Part shown: positions 34,501 to 42,148 of the stretch, in pieces
How positions within the stretch are numbered: the first letter of the stretch is position 1
Layout: each line of letters begins with the position of its first letter
Source: Prosopocoilus inquinatus
Lineage: Eukaryota > Arthropoda > Insecta > Coleoptera > Lucanidae
Length of the DNA stretch: 64,000 nucleotides
Direction: 5' to 3'
NCBI GenBank assembly: GCA_036172665.1
Contig: CM069871.1
Span: 61,068,713 to 61,132,712 of the forward strand
The notes under the pieces: generated by a model
Databases searched by the model: none
Told to the model about the DNA's origin: nothing
What the model saw: only the letters and a program-made list of their open reading frames with translations
Program-made: the position numbers and the translations under genes

Positions 34501-37500
34501 AACATATTGGGTAAAAGAGCATGGATTCGCCGCAGTTAATCGTTTTCCCATAAAACCATGTTGATCGCTATCTATACAAAATTTTACTGAGTGATAGATG
34601 GATTTTACTAACAGACTTTCAAAAACCTTCGCAAAGTTGCAAATGATAGTGATTGACCGGTAATTTTCGACACAGCTTTGGTCTTCATTCTTAAAGACTG
34701 GACAAATAGAAGCTTCTTTCCAAATTGTGGGAAATACTGAGTGTTTTAAAATTAGATTATAAATTATAAGTAAGGGTTTTACAAATATAAAAGCACAATC
34801 TTTGACTAAGAAACTACGAATTCCATCAACATCAGCAGTAAAGCTGTTCTTTAGATTTTTCAAGGCACCCAGTATATCATTTTCAGAGAATTTAGGAACA
34901 TTCACTGTCGTGCTGTGAGGTATAGAATTAGTGATGTTTATGCGATCTGCATTAGCCTGATTAGATAGATTGTAAACGCTGTTGAAGAATAGAGCAAAGG
35001 AATTGACAATATCCTGAGCAATTGACAGCTCAAGACCGTCATATTTCATTAAGCTTGGAATCCGGGTCGAGCCCTTTTTTTGCTGAATATACTGCCAAAG
35101 ACTTTTGGGTTTTGAACGTATATTTCCCACAATGTTGTGAATGTAGTATACATAACATGTATTAGTTGTTTACATCTTGATCGATAGTATTTGAATAAGT
35201 CTAGATAATCGTCACATTTGAATTTCTTATATTTTTTGTGGACATTCGCTTTGATTTTAAGTAAGTTAATGATTTCTGTGTTAAACCTTGGTGGATATCT
35301 GCAAGAGTGATGGGACCCCGAGGAATACTTGGGAACAGAAGTATCAAACACTGCATAAATTAAATTGCAAAAAACAGTTAATATTTTCCAATTTGGACCA
35401 ATCCATGGACAGCAAACAATCATATAAAGCAAAAAAAATTCGCCTTTCTAAAGTTAAAATTGGAAACTTCGTTATTGTTTTGTAATAGTTTTCGAGAATA
35501 ATATAGTAGCAGATTTTCACTAAACCGTTTGAAAACTGCTGGCATAGCTAAAAGTGGAATGTGGGCGCCCCTTCAATTACGATTCGCAGCCGAAATAGGA
35601 CAGGGTAAGTGCTTTCCTGGATCGCAAGAAGGAACGACGTAGCTCAGCGCCGCTGTGATCAGCTGGTCCGTCGAACCGTTTACAATTTAAATTAACTTAA
35701 CTGCAAGTAATTACAAGTTCAAGTATTAAATTAAAATCTAGTGCAATTCAATTCGGTTCGTAATTGCCGAACAAATTAAAAGCGAAGTACATGCAAATTG
35801 TAATTTCTCATTCCATATTATTTCCAAAAGAAAAAAAATTACATTTACTTTGTTTCCAAGGACCGCAAGTAGTAATACTTTCATAGCTAGCATAGATTGC
35901 AGCAAAAGTTGATTTACGTAAAAGGGTGAAGGAAAAACATTTTTAACACGCTTGCCTAATTGGTGCATAAATTTTCGGATTTATTCGTCGATAGTTGATA
36001 TCGTAAAACAAATAAATGTAATATTACTTCTCTCAATGAATTAAAATTTTTAATAAAATAATTAATAAACGATATCAGTGATTATTAATACGAAACTTTG
36101 CGTTGAACATCGAGTGCGGTATCGGTGGGAGTGTTCATGCCCAGAGGTAGGCGAACTTGACAACTACACAAAAGAACACCCTATATTTGAAACATTCAAA
36201 AATTACATCTGTATGATATGATCGAAAATTGAAGGTCCGAGTCATGACATCAAATCAATAAACTAGGAAAGTAAACGTCGCAGAAGACGGACCTGAGTCG
36301 TTTAGTATATTTCTCTAATAAGTCAGACATACGCGGGCTGCTGGAAAATTTTCTGGAATCTAGTAGGTCTAGAATTGTTTATGAACTGTCATACCAGATT
36401 TTGCATGATCATTTGAACGTACGAAGGCTTTGTAGTCGTTGAATCCCACACAATTTAACAGAAGCGCAAAAGCAGGGTCGTGTCAAATGGTGCGAAGAAA
36501 TGCTCAAGAAATTCAATGGAGGTCGTGCAAATTTAGTTTATAACATCGTTACTGGTGACGAAACGTGGATCTACTCGTACGAGTCAGAAAGTAAACAACA
36601 ATGTACCGTTTGGGTATTTCAAAATGAACCAAAACCAACAAAAGTTGTCCGTTCACGTAGTGCTGCGAAGCAAATGATTGCTTGTTTCTTTGGTTTAACT
36701 GGACATGTAGCAACCGTGGCTTTAGAGGATAGAAAAACCGTGAATGCTGATTGGTATACTACAATTTGTTTGCCGGAAGTCATCGATCAAATAAGAAGAA
36801 ACAATCAAAATCCACGAATTATTCTCCATCATGACAACGCCAGCTCTCACTTAGCCCGTCAAACAGTTGATTTTTTGTCCAACAAAAATGTTGAATTAAT
36901 GACTCATGGTCCATATTCACCTGGTTTATCCTAACCTAATGATTTCTTTTTGTCCCCAAATATCAAAAATTGATTTTCCTCGGCTGAAGCAGCGGTTGAA
37001 ACATTCCGGACACTGGTTTCTGAGGTACCATCTTTAGAGTGGAAAACGTGCTTTAGAAATTGGTTCGAGCGTATGCAAAAGTGTATTGACGTCAAAGAAG
37101 GCGAATACTTCGAAAAACAATGATACCGTTTACCAAATTTCATATGTGCTTTTTTATACGGTTTCCAGAAACTTTTCCAGCAGCCCACGTGTAGGTATTA
37201 TAAATATTCAGAGATGATTTGCGTACATGATATAAGAACAGAACCTTTCTGTAAGTGTGTCGAGTTAACAAGCACTATTAGCTTTCATAAGGGGGCCCCC
37301 AAAATCAACAGTGCCAGGGGCTACCACACGTCTTAAGACGGCATTTTTCAAGAGAGTTTTCGCCTTAATAATTTACCTACTTTTCTGTTTTCATATTAAC
37401 GTTGAAAGTTTGCATCATTATGTAATTGTTACTGATAAATTTGTTTGATATTATCCAACATTGAGCCCCGAATTTTACATTTTTTTTTCTTTACGTTACT

Positions 37501-40500
37501 AAATTTTTAACTGGCGGGTAATTGTGACAGTGTTGCCTGTTGTGTACAGAAGGCAAATTGCGAGGTTGGTGTTTTTTCTTTTAATTTTGAGAGAGATAGT
37601 AGACTATATTGTACGGTAGGTCGTAATTTTTAATACAGGCGTTTCAAAACTTCTGTCTTTAAATCAAACTGTAAGTTCCTTGTTACGTAAGAGATTAATT
37701 CTCCAAATCTGAAATTTTTGCCCAAAAATGAAAAACTAACCTATCACAAGCGACCGCAGTCCCTTTGTTTTGAAACCTCTGCTTGGTTTACGACTTGTTT
37801 TAGCAATTTATTCCGATAAAAGCAATAAACCGCAATAAAACTTCTTATTTACATTTAGAAGAACTCGGTCAAGGTCTTATTGTATACGAATTTGTATCCG
37901 TCTTATTTGTATTTTCAACGTGCGATAAGTAAGAACGTTTGTTTACGCACCTCTTTGTAATAGACAATAACAATTATGTTAAAAACGAGTACCTAATCTT
38001 CGTTAGATTTTTGCTGAAGTAATTAAACATCTTCGTACACTAGTTTTTGAACTGCGTTGAAAATGCGTGAAATTATTTTTTAATTATCGCATCAATAGCT
38101 GCAGAATAAGTATTGCAAGAGCAGGAATTATTCCTATTGTAAAAACAGAAAGCAAGAATACGATGAAAAATTTAAATAAATTAGATTGCATGGGCACAAT
38201 ATAGGGGTTCAAAATAAGTGATTGAATAACTTTGCTAGTTCTCAATAGAATTATTTTACATTCCAATACAAAACACAAAAAAAACACGATACTTGACTTG
38301 CCTTAAGTACAATATCTGTGCATTAGGTCATGGTCTGCATTTTTATGACTTTTTATGGCCCCGAACGTCGGAGAATAGTTGAAAACCGAGCTCCACCGCA
38401 CAGTGGGAAGAACTTACGGTTTTGTCGGCCAAAAATCGATTTTTAAAGATTTTCTTTATAAATATTTTTTCTGCCTATATTAAAGATGAAGGTTTAGAGG
38501 GTATAAATTCAAAAGAAGACTCTTCTAGGTGCTTCCATTTTCAACTTGCGCGATGTCAAACTTTAACAACTGTTAACAATCTGACAAAGTAATATTTTAT
38601 ACAATTTCTCCTTTCCATATTGTAAGCACCTTTGTTTAATAAACAACTACATATGTATGTTTCTAGCATTTATATAAGGGATTACAAATAAAATAAACCT
38701 AAAATAAATAATATTTGTTTATACGCGACAAAGATATAGTAATTTAAAAATACGTATAATTAACACAGGTTTCTTAAGATTTATCAATTCATAAACTAAA
38801 ACCACTACATTTCATGATTTCAATATTATTATTATATTATTGCTTCGTATTTACTCTTTTAGTGTACAAAAAATCATAAGCGTCTAAAACCGTTTCCAGA
38901 AGTAATAAAACTTTAAAGATGAAAGTATCTCTTCCTATTAAGAAAAGGCGAATGACAAATGTTTTATTTTTACTAATAATTTTTTGTTTTTTAAATGTAT
39001 TTATACATTAATAACTAGTAAAATGTACAGAAACTTTATAAATCTATTATATAAAATCGTGGATTGTGTAACATTGTTTTCCAAAATTCATATACAGGGT
39101 GTGTCGTGGTTGTGTATTTTCAAATTAATTTTCTTATTTTGAGGAACATAGTAAAACTTTCTTAAGAGAAGTTGAATTGAATGTTAAAAGCTACAACCTG
39201 GAAAATTTTAATGACCTCGATCTTCAATTGTTTCGAAGCGGCACACCTTCTTCGATTTCTTTAAACAGCTTGGTGTATATTTTTATGGCGGATATTAACA
39301 GACATTTGTAATATAATTTCGTAAAATTTTGTAAAACCCCTTATAATTTCGAGAAATATACAAAAAATATATTGCGGTACGGTAGACCATAATATCATAT
39401 AAACTGTTTTCATATCTACTTTTTTCACAAATAGTGTTCATTATTAGAGAAGCAAAGATATGTAAACATTTCCATGCTGCCGCAACGTAACAGTTTCTCG
39501 CATTTCTTCTAAAAATTTGACCACACCAGGGATAAACTTTCCACAATATTAAGTACAGATCCAACTGTTAAAATCCGTTATAGAAATACATTCTGCTGTT
39601 TGAAAAAAATAAAGAAGATGTGATCCTTTCGAAACAATTGAAGATGTGGCTCATAGGATTAAATAAGAAAGTTATTTTGATATTAAGTGAAAATTTATTT
39701 ACACTATTCACGTTTACAAATAACAATTATCGCATATTTAATTTTTGATTTAAATTAATGCATAAAAATATAATTGTGTACATGTGAAAACGGTGCGAAA
39801 TAGCAAATTCTTAAAAGTCCTAATTTTTTTGCATACGGAGGGGTTACTAATAACATAATATTTAATAATTTTCTTCTCTGATTGTTGGTAGACATAACGA
39901 GAAAGAAAACACCTTTTGGTCGCTATCCGCATAAAAGTTATAGATTTTTGGCCACCAAAATTGTCTTTTTCCCACTGTGTGCCGGAACATTTAAGCTGAC
40001 CCTCAAACAATTTCTATGAAAAAGTAAAATAATTTTTATCTGCCTTATTATTACTATCTGATAAACAGTTGTATAACAAATTTTGCTTCTTTGCTTGACC
40101 ACTATTTGTGGTTTCAATTTAAGACATATGTTTTAAGACACGCTGTACAGGATGTTCTTTTACTGTGTCCAAATATTTAAACCTGTAATACATCACCATA
40201 AATGGCAACGATTACACTTATGTGCCCTTAACACTAAGTTAATAGTTTTCGAGAAAAATGCATTAAAAGATCTTCACCAAACCGTTTGAGAACTGCTGGT
40301 ATAGCTAACGACTGGATGGTACACCGCCTTGCCTGTGTAGATAAAGACCAGAATATGGGTCAGTGTTTTACGATGTCGTAAACGAACATCTGTTTGATTC
40401 ATATGAGGCCTATTAATAGATGGTAACAATCGACACATTTTAAACGGGCTCACAAAGCGCCTGGATTAATTAAAACAAGTACCACTTCGCTCCAAGTAAT

Positions 40501-42148
40501 TACAATTTTAGGTATTTTCAAATTGTAAACCGACGATTATAATTACTGCACAAAAAATGCGAATGAGTTAAATAATAACTTCACCGTCATTCATCGTTTA
40601 TTTTCGGATATTTTACCCTCACAAGTAATAAATTGCCTTTCGATTTCTAATTAAATAGGTTAAGATTTCTTTAGTTTAATAAAGAAACTTTAAAATAATG
40701 TTATAATTTATCTACTGTTTGTACAGTTTAAAATCGGCCGCATTACGTAATCACACTAGAGAGCATAAAATAGCTGTTAAAACTGATATGTGCTCACTAC
40801 CAATATGACTAACATTAAACTTGCAATTTCTATCAATTCAATTATGAATTTCGGCTAAGCAAAGCATTTTTAACGCGCTTGCATTGCAAATTCCAAAATT
40901 GATTAGTGTCTTAAAGTATCCTCGCATGCATTCAATAAAGTCGCAGTTTCGCGTTTCTTTTGATGCTTTTTATCACGGCAATTTTTTGTGTTTTTACAAC
41001 GACGGCCGCTGTAACGCGTTTAAGGTGGGGCAGTATTACATTAGCGTTCTGCAGTTACGAAAAATTTGACAAACGAAGATAGATTTTTGAGTCGTAAAAA
41101 CACATATTAAGATCGTAATGGCATTTATAAATAATGAAAAAAGAGATATGTTGTTCTTGTACGGCGAAGTCCGCGGAAACGCACATAGGGCTCGGGCATT
41201 GTAATAAACGATATCAGTGATTTTTATTACGAAACGCTGGAGAATGAGTTTAAATGCGGGACTCTTTTTATGATCGGCGCTGGGTGTGGGCACACTCACT
41301 GACTACAGAGGAAGGTGTCAATGACCTTGTTGAATTTTCCTCTCTCGCAAACTTCAGCAGTTTCAAACAAGTGGAACCTCCAAATTTTTTTGGCTATGAT
41401 TCGGTAGCCACCCGAAAATACGCGCAGAAGGTAGCATTTCACGTACTTATACTGAGGTTTTTTTTATTTGCACACAGTAAAAGAACACCCTGTATATCAG
41501 TGTTTTAACATTTCGATTATCGACTAAATATTTTGGTTTAAGAGGTTTCAATGCAAATGCAATAGTATTTCCTGTTTTAAACCGTTCATTTTTCTGTCTT
41601 GTAATTTCGTTCGCCTTATCGTTAGTTTGCTATTTGTCGAGATTTCCGAATTTCAGAACGTAACAGTGAAATTATCTGGTATTGCACCGGCCGGCGGCAG
41701 CATTCCGGGAAAATCCATTGACAACTTGCCTATTTTAATCACCCGGGCGCGTTTCGCGGCGGCTTTCAAGAATTCTCAAATGCGAACGCCAGTGTGCAAA
41801 ATGAATTGTGCGCTTCAAACTGCAAGGATTAAAATGTATGTCATTTGGTTCTAAATTTAAGACGCCCTAGTATTTGTTAATTCAAAGTCACACTTGCGAT
41901 CGGAGCAATGAAATTTCAGACAAGTCTTATTAGTAACGTTCGAGTTTCCGGTTTTCAGTAAATAGAAAAGGAAGAGGAATTTTTTAATTGTGTGAGCGTA
42001 GGTGTTTTTCTTTTTGATGGCTTAGTGTGTGTGGAAATGTTTATGATCGCAGAATAAAATCGATTAACTTACCCACTCTGACTTCTTCCGCGTTGGAAAA
42101 CGGCGAAAAACTGATCACTAAAATGAGTGCGAACACGACGCGAAGCAT
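7207..42148 (-). CDS. Kainate-type ionotropic glutamate receptor subunit, complete gene, 12 coding exons, 879 aa
   Basis: Joined exons: 42148-42073, 31287-30807, 28559-28361, 28305-28069, 19694-19476, 19419-19213, 19154-19070, 19010-18734, 8506-8299, 8241-8016, 7960-7845, 7515-7207. The sum is 2640 nt and every junction keeps phase. Domains: signal peptide about 1-20, amino-terminal domain 25-385, S1 400-525, M1 528-549, pore with SLMQQGSE (Q/R-site Gln586), M3 with SYTANLAAF (615-623), S2 625-775, M4 794-818, cytoplasmic tail of about 60 aa. Agonist-contact residues are kept: Arg488 in LTITAARE, Thr658 in GATADFF, Glu706 in FFMES. Ala before Thr658 matches kainate receptors; AMPA receptors have Ser there. 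The family forms tetrameric glutamate-gated cation channels at synapses, in insects including the neuromuscular junction. Subgroup was not resolved. No internal stop was seen, so the gene looks functional. Confidence 0.95.
7845..7960 (-). CDS. Glutamate receptor exon 11: end of S2
   Basis: 116 nt encoding [36 protein letters not shown]. It follows a 55-bp intron and makes KKGSPYR with exon 10, as in other iGluRs. Two phase-0 donors are possible, TGC|GTGGTA or TGCGTG|GTAATA; the second is the better consensus and was used. The alternative shortens the protein by one Val. Confidence 0.9.
8016..8241 (-). CDS. Glutamate receptor exon 10: S2 lobe
   Basis: 226 nt (664-738): [18 protein letters not shown], then [18 protein letters not shown] with the conserved agonist-amine Glu706, and [15 protein letters not shown]. 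The preceding intron is only 57 bp. Donor G|GTAAAT in phase 1. Confidence 0.95.
8299..8506 (-). CDS. Glutamate receptor exon 9: M3 gate and start of S2
   Basis: 208 nt (594-663): [18 protein letters not shown], gate motif [11 protein letters not shown], then [18 protein letters not shown] and NGATADFFK with agonist-binding Thr658. The intron before it is 10.2 kb and loaded with repeats. Confidence 0.95.
8640..9480. repeat. T-rich repeat block, same type as 3540-5760
   Basis: Shares ACTCGATTTAAGTT, TTTTGTTTTTTCTTTCA and ATTTTCGTTCATCGACGA words with the block at 3540-5760. It lies inside glutamate receptor intron 8. An ATT microsatellite is at about 8818-8850. Confidence 0.5.
9579..9721 (-). 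other. Possible stray exon, ankyrin-like fragment
   Basis: Minus strand, after TTTCGCAG, an open stretch reads [18 protein letters not shown] then LEENPKLLN, which resembles an ankyrin-repeat helix pair. It ends at a stop in AT-rich DNA with no partner exon nearby. It could be a captured gene fragment or chance; I cannot name a parent gene. Confidence 0.2.
10300..10910. repeat. T-rich low-complexity block
   Basis: Continuous T-rich plus strand with GTTTT and CTTTTT words. Open frames here are products of composition. Confidence 0.5.
10928..12282 (+). mobile_element. Element D copy 1, 1.36-kb TIR transposon, probably non-autonomous
   Basis: Ends are GGAGTGTTCTTTTACTGTGT and, inverted, CACCGTAAAAGAACACCCTG next to TA. 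The whole unit matches 40146-41494 in opposite orientation. An 87-codon frame (11122-11385) is open in both copies but has no recognisable motif. The TA target suggests the Tc1/mariner superfamily. Confidence 0.75.
12848..15106 (-). mobile_element. Mariner-superfamily element with about 500-bp terminal inverted repeats
   Basis: Starts CAGGGTGGGCCAAATTTGAC and ends with its inverse, between TA dinucleotides (12846-12847 and 15107-15108). Arms run 12848-13354 and 14616-15106 with high identity. The arms flank one transposase frame. TIRs this long are unusual for the superfamily. Confidence 0.85.
13431..14492 (-). pseudogene. Mariner-superfamily transposase with one nonsense codon, DD41D type
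   Basis: 353 codons from ATG to the TAA at 13431, with a single in-frame TAA at codon 303 (13584-13586). N-terminal helix-turn-helix part, then WTDEANI (first Asp), [14 protein letters not shown] (second Asp) and [17 protein letters not shown] (third Asp). Forty-one residues lie between the second and third Asp, so it is DD41D, neither classic mariner DD34D nor Tc1 DD34E. After the stop the frame continues [17 protein letters not shown], a normal C-terminal region. It is inside receptor intron 8 on the same strand. Confidence 0.85.
15109..16489. mobile_element. 1.38-kb foldback TIR element
   Basis: Ends CAGTCGAAAAAAGAAAAATT and, inverted, CAGTGGAAACACGAAAAATT, with arms of about 370-390 bp, flanked by TA (15107-15108 and 16490-16491). 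No coding frame. It abuts the preceding element at a shared TA. Confidence 0.75.
16930..17220 (+). other. Possible retroposon 3' end
   Basis: GC-richer stretch with GCAGGCTCAGCCTCCCTTGG and GATGAGGGCTAGCGCCAGAA, followed by an A-rich AAATAAATAAGTAAATAA tail. The structure fits a non-LTR 3' end, but no coding part is present and no second copy is in the window. Confidence 0.3.
17230..18730. other. Intronic sequence without a recognised feature
   Basis: Part of receptor intron 8. A word ACAGTTGCCCGAG is repeated at about 17839 and 17867. No coding motif found. Confidence 0.5.
18734..19010 (-). CDS. Glutamate receptor exon 8: M1 and pore loop
   Basis: 277 nt (residues 502-593). It starts [18 protein letters not shown], the S1-M1 linker, then M1 ([18 protein letters not shown]), a Cys-containing extracellular turn, and the pore helix [16 protein letters not shown]. 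Gln586 sits at the Q/R editing site, so the genome encodes the calcium-permeable form. Donor AT|GTGAGT. Confidence 0.94.
19070..19154 (-). CDS. Glutamate receptor exon 7: S1 agonist-binding loop
   Basis: 85 nt encoding [16 protein letters not shown] (Arg488 is the residue that clamps the agonist alpha-carboxylate) and [12 protein letters not shown]. It ends G|GTTGGT in phase 1, completing the Gly of GIS in exon 8. It is shorter than a usual gene-finder threshold and was found by extending from its neighbours. Confidence 0.92.
19213..19419 (-). CDS. Glutamate receptor exon 6: ligand-binding half S1
   Basis: 69 codons (405-473): [36 protein letters not shown], then [13 protein letters not shown] before GTAAGT. 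The [13 protein letters not shown] block is diagnostic of non-NMDA iGluRs. Confidence 0.95.
19476..19694 (-). CDS. Glutamate receptor exon 5: end of amino-terminal domain and linker to S1
   Basis: 73 codons (332-404): [19 protein letters not shown], then [18 protein letters not shown], ending [10 protein letters not shown]. The donor GTACCT was chosen because it joins VIIAL to TDPYAM in phase 0, the canonical start of S1. The Thr-Leu-x-Val-hydrophobic strand corresponds to the KTLIVTTI strand of other iGluRs. Confidence 0.9.
19695..22331. other. Receptor intron 4, left part: no gene recognised
   Basis: The 20480-21110 part is GC-richer than its surroundings with open frames on both strands but no motif. 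A TIR-like GACACCCTGTATA end lies at about 20178-20192. A splice-like AGCACT|GTAAGT near 19783 is not needed, since exon 4 joins exon 5 directly. Confidence 0.4.
22332..22868. mobile_element. 537-bp MITE, complete, ends TAGGGTCAAGTGGTGTA
   Basis: About 28-bp TIR: TAGGGTCAAGTGGTGTATAA at left and the inverse of TTACACCACTTAACCCTATA at right. The internal sequence is non-coding and matches 32115-32636. Confidence 0.75.
23267..23704 (+). CDS. Open frame with 45-residue tandem repeats, unrecognised
   Basis: Two in-frame 135-nt repeats encode [20 protein letters not shown] then [17 protein letters not shown] more diverged upstream piece, [12 protein letters not shown], resembles the repeat core. 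The repeats are acidic, helical in character and differ by substitutions without frame loss. There is no clear start codon or splice context, so it may be a decayed exon or part of a mobile element. No family recognised. Confidence 0.35.
24490..25030. other. GC-rich island with internal duplication
   Basis: Sharply higher GC than its flanks, turning C-rich on the plus strand after 24700. GACTCCGGTGGAC occurs twice (about 24523 and 24587), each followed by AAGAAGGGGAGC. It ends at an A-rich stretch (about 25045-25090). It could be a retroelement untranslated region. Confidence 0.35.
25363..25814 (+). repeat. Tandem duplication of a promoter-like unit (possible LTR remnant)
   Basis: TTGGTGACCCATGCTTATTT starts copies at 25363 and 25639, and both end CATCGTCACGAGAGG. 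Copy 2 lacks about 90 bp between two CCGTGTT words. Copy 1 has TATATA (25584-25589) 28 bp before TCAGCA (25610), a TATA-plus-initiator spacing; copy 2 has TACATA instead. The duplicated word GAACGTCATCGTA lies upstream of the TATA. Confidence 0.5.
26684..27868. mobile_element. 1.18-kb foldback TIR element with one arm duplicated
   Basis: Ends CAGGGTAGGGCAAAAGTATG and, inverted, CATACTTTTGCCCTACTCTG between TA dinucleotides. The left arm (26684-27010) is repeated directly at about 27110-27440, and the inverted arm is 27540-27868. No coding frame. Confidence 0.75.
28069..28305 (-). CDS. Glutamate receptor exon 4: amino-terminal domain, second lobe
   Basis: 79 codons (253-331) including [17 protein letters not shown] and [17 protein letters not shown], equivalent to the ALxYDAV and SWxHGxxLINYM segments of the family. 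The donor is ATG|GTGAGT. The next exon is 8.4 kb away, and joining to 19694 gives [18 protein letters not shown] without a gap. Confidence 0.93.
28361..28559 (-). CDS. Glutamate receptor exon 3: amino-terminal domain
   Basis: 199 nt (residues 186-252). It reads [18 protein letters not shown], then [18 protein letters not shown], and ends [10 protein letters not shown] before GTAAGT. The donor was placed after GGT because this restores phase 0 to exon 4 and gives the family motif NITGIRMIN. Confidence 0.93.
28615..30783 (+). mobile_element. Complete hAT transposon, 2169 bp, with 8-bp target duplication
   Basis: Ends TAAAGAGCGGATTCTATGC and, inverted, TAGAGAGCGGATTTATATGC. GTTATTAT is duplicated exactly on both sides (28607-28614 and 30784-30791). 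Both subterminal regions have many GCATAT and TGCATAT words, likely transposase-binding repeats. It carries one two-exon transposase gene on the strand opposite to the host receptor gene and sits wholly inside receptor intron 2. Confidence 0.93.
29006..30496 (+). CDS. hAT-family transposase, apparently intact, two exons, 462 aa
   Basis: Exon 1 is 29006-29107 (34 codons, [18 protein letters not shown], then FCKACSNM before GTAAGT). Exon 2 is 29210-30496, after TTGTTGTAG. The join gives C-x2-C ... TQHVGTELH, a BED-like zinc finger with both halves. Then come [10 protein letters not shown] (first catalytic Asp), [13 protein letters not shown] (second Asp), CLAHGCNRV (C/H motif), TRWGTWLEA and the C-terminal dimerisation block [16 protein letters not shown] with the catalytic Glu. 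No stop or frameshift. It cuts and pastes DNA flanked by the TIRs, or could be recruited by the host. Confidence 0.9.
30807..31287 (-). CDS. Glutamate receptor exon 2: amino-terminal domain, first lobe
   Basis: 481 nt (residues 26-185) opening with [15 protein letters not shown] and running through [12 protein letters not shown] and [16 protein letters not shown], the LIVBP-like fold typical of iGluR amino-terminal domains. The acceptor is a T-run followed by AG; the donor is CG|GTAATA in phase 2. The following intron contains a whole hAT transposon. Confidence 0.93.
31290..32110. other. Start of receptor intron 1: no feature recognised
   Basis: AT-rich unique sequence with no motif or repeat shared with the rest of the window. 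Confidence 0.5.
32115..32636. mobile_element. MITE copy of the TAGGGTCAAGTGGTGTA family, right end lost
   Basis: Same orientation as 22332-22868 and closely similar until ATTTATAATAAGA, where it stops about 90 bp short of the right TIR. Confidence 0.7.
32810..35450 (-). pseudogene. Jockey-type non-LTR retrotransposon, decayed, interrupted by a TTA-target MITE
   Basis: Minus strand, 5' to 3': 35432-35049 has a pre-RT linker region; 35130-33955 holds the RT with [53 protein letters not shown] and FGDDMKIF, where the canonical FADD has become FGDD. Frameshifts follow near 34050. The C-terminal domain resumes across the MITE: REFSDV then [17 protein letters not shown] (33045-32960), ending near 32810. 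The 5' ORF1 and endonuclease are not recognised. Confidence 0.8.
33034..33907. mobile_element. 874-bp Harbinger-like MITE, TTA target duplication
   Basis: Ends AGGTGCGTTTAGA and, inverted, TCTAAACGCGCCT, each next to TTA (33031-33033 and 33908-33910). Removing it plus one TTA restores the retrotransposon frame it split. The right end is tandemly duplicated: GCGTGCGCGCATAGCCGTTT starts at about 33700 and 33834, and an internal TCTAAATGCACC is a second terminus. GC-rich subterminal words. The TTA target fits PIF/Harbinger. Confidence 0.8.
35470..36185. mobile_element. Degraded relative of element D
   Basis: Shares AAACCGTTTGA(G/A)AACTGCTGG with 40250-40310 and AACGATATCAGTGATT with 41207-41222, and ends CAAAAGAACACCCTATAT. 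The middle is diverged or deleted. Confidence 0.55.
36330..37193 (+). mobile_element. Internally deleted mariner element
   Basis: TIRs are CGCGGGCTGCTGGAAAATTT at left and, inverted, ACGTGGGCTGCTGGAAAAGT at right. The element is about 0.86 kb where a full mariner is about 1.3 kb. It contains the C-terminal part of the transposase only. Confidence 0.85.
36500..37122 (+). pseudogene. Mariner transposase catalytic region, broken
   Basis: Reads [12 protein letters not shown] (first Asp), [18 protein letters not shown] (second Asp), then HGPYSPGLS, a TAA stop at 36932 and PNDFFLSP (third Asp), ending [10 protein letters not shown] before a stop. The Asp normally in YSPDLAP is Gly, and one extra codon holds the stop. 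The helix-turn-helix half is missing. Inactive. Confidence 0.9.
37200..37630. other. Intronic sequence, no feature recognised
   Basis: Receptor intron 1 between the mariner relic and element X. No repeats or motifs identified. Confidence 0.5.
38399..39979. mobile_element. 1581-bp TIR element with CACAGTG termini (Transib/RSS-like)
   Basis: Left end CACAGTGGGAAGAACTTACG (38399 on) and right end, inverted, CACAGTGGGAAAAAGACAAT (39979 down); GGCCAAAAATC recurs at the same depth in both TIRs, so the TIR is about 40 bp. Flanks CACCG and TGCCG may be a diverged 5-bp GC-rich target duplication. The uninterrupted target is seen at 2636-2650. CACAGTG matches the RAG recombination-signal heptamer and the CACWRTG ends of Transib elements. 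No transposase frame. Confidence 0.65.
39221..39646. repeat. Inverted repeat within the CACAGTG-ended element
   Basis: TCTTCAATTGTTTCGAA at 39221 and its inverse at 39629-39646 continue outward-in for about 45 bp, with about 330 bp between the arms. Confidence 0.6.
40146..41494 (-). mobile_element. Element D copy 2
   Basis: Inverse copy of 10928-12282 with ends TACAGGATGTTCTTTTACTG and CAGTAAAAGAACACCCTGTA. It directly abuts the right end of element X at a shared TA. The two copies lie in different introns of the receptor gene, 29 kb apart. Confidence 0.75.
42073..42148 (-). CDS. Glutamate receptor exon 1: start codon and signal peptide
   Basis: Encodes 25 codons plus one base. The ATG is followed by a short basic n-region (MLR), a hydrophobic core (VVFALILVI) and SFSPFSNA with likely cleavage before EEVRVG. 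The exon ends G|GTAAGT in phase 1, and this G completes the Gly codon that opens exon 2, giving [16 protein letters not shown]. The signal peptide in frame with the mature N-terminus supports this start. Confidence 0.9.

Larger units (their letters stand above)
37634..40147 (+). mobile_element. Element X copy, interrupted by a CACAGTG-ended element
   Basis: Left end TACAGGCGTTTCAAAACTTC, right end AAGACACGCTGTA, about 930 bp without the insertion at 38399-39979. It aligns with 1170-2801 and, inverted, with 44759-45466. Confidence 0.7.

Noticed and set aside
31290..42072. An additional coding exon of the receptor in intron 1
   Set aside because: Exon 1 ends in G and exon 2 begins GT CTG, joining as [12 protein letters not shown] without missing residues.
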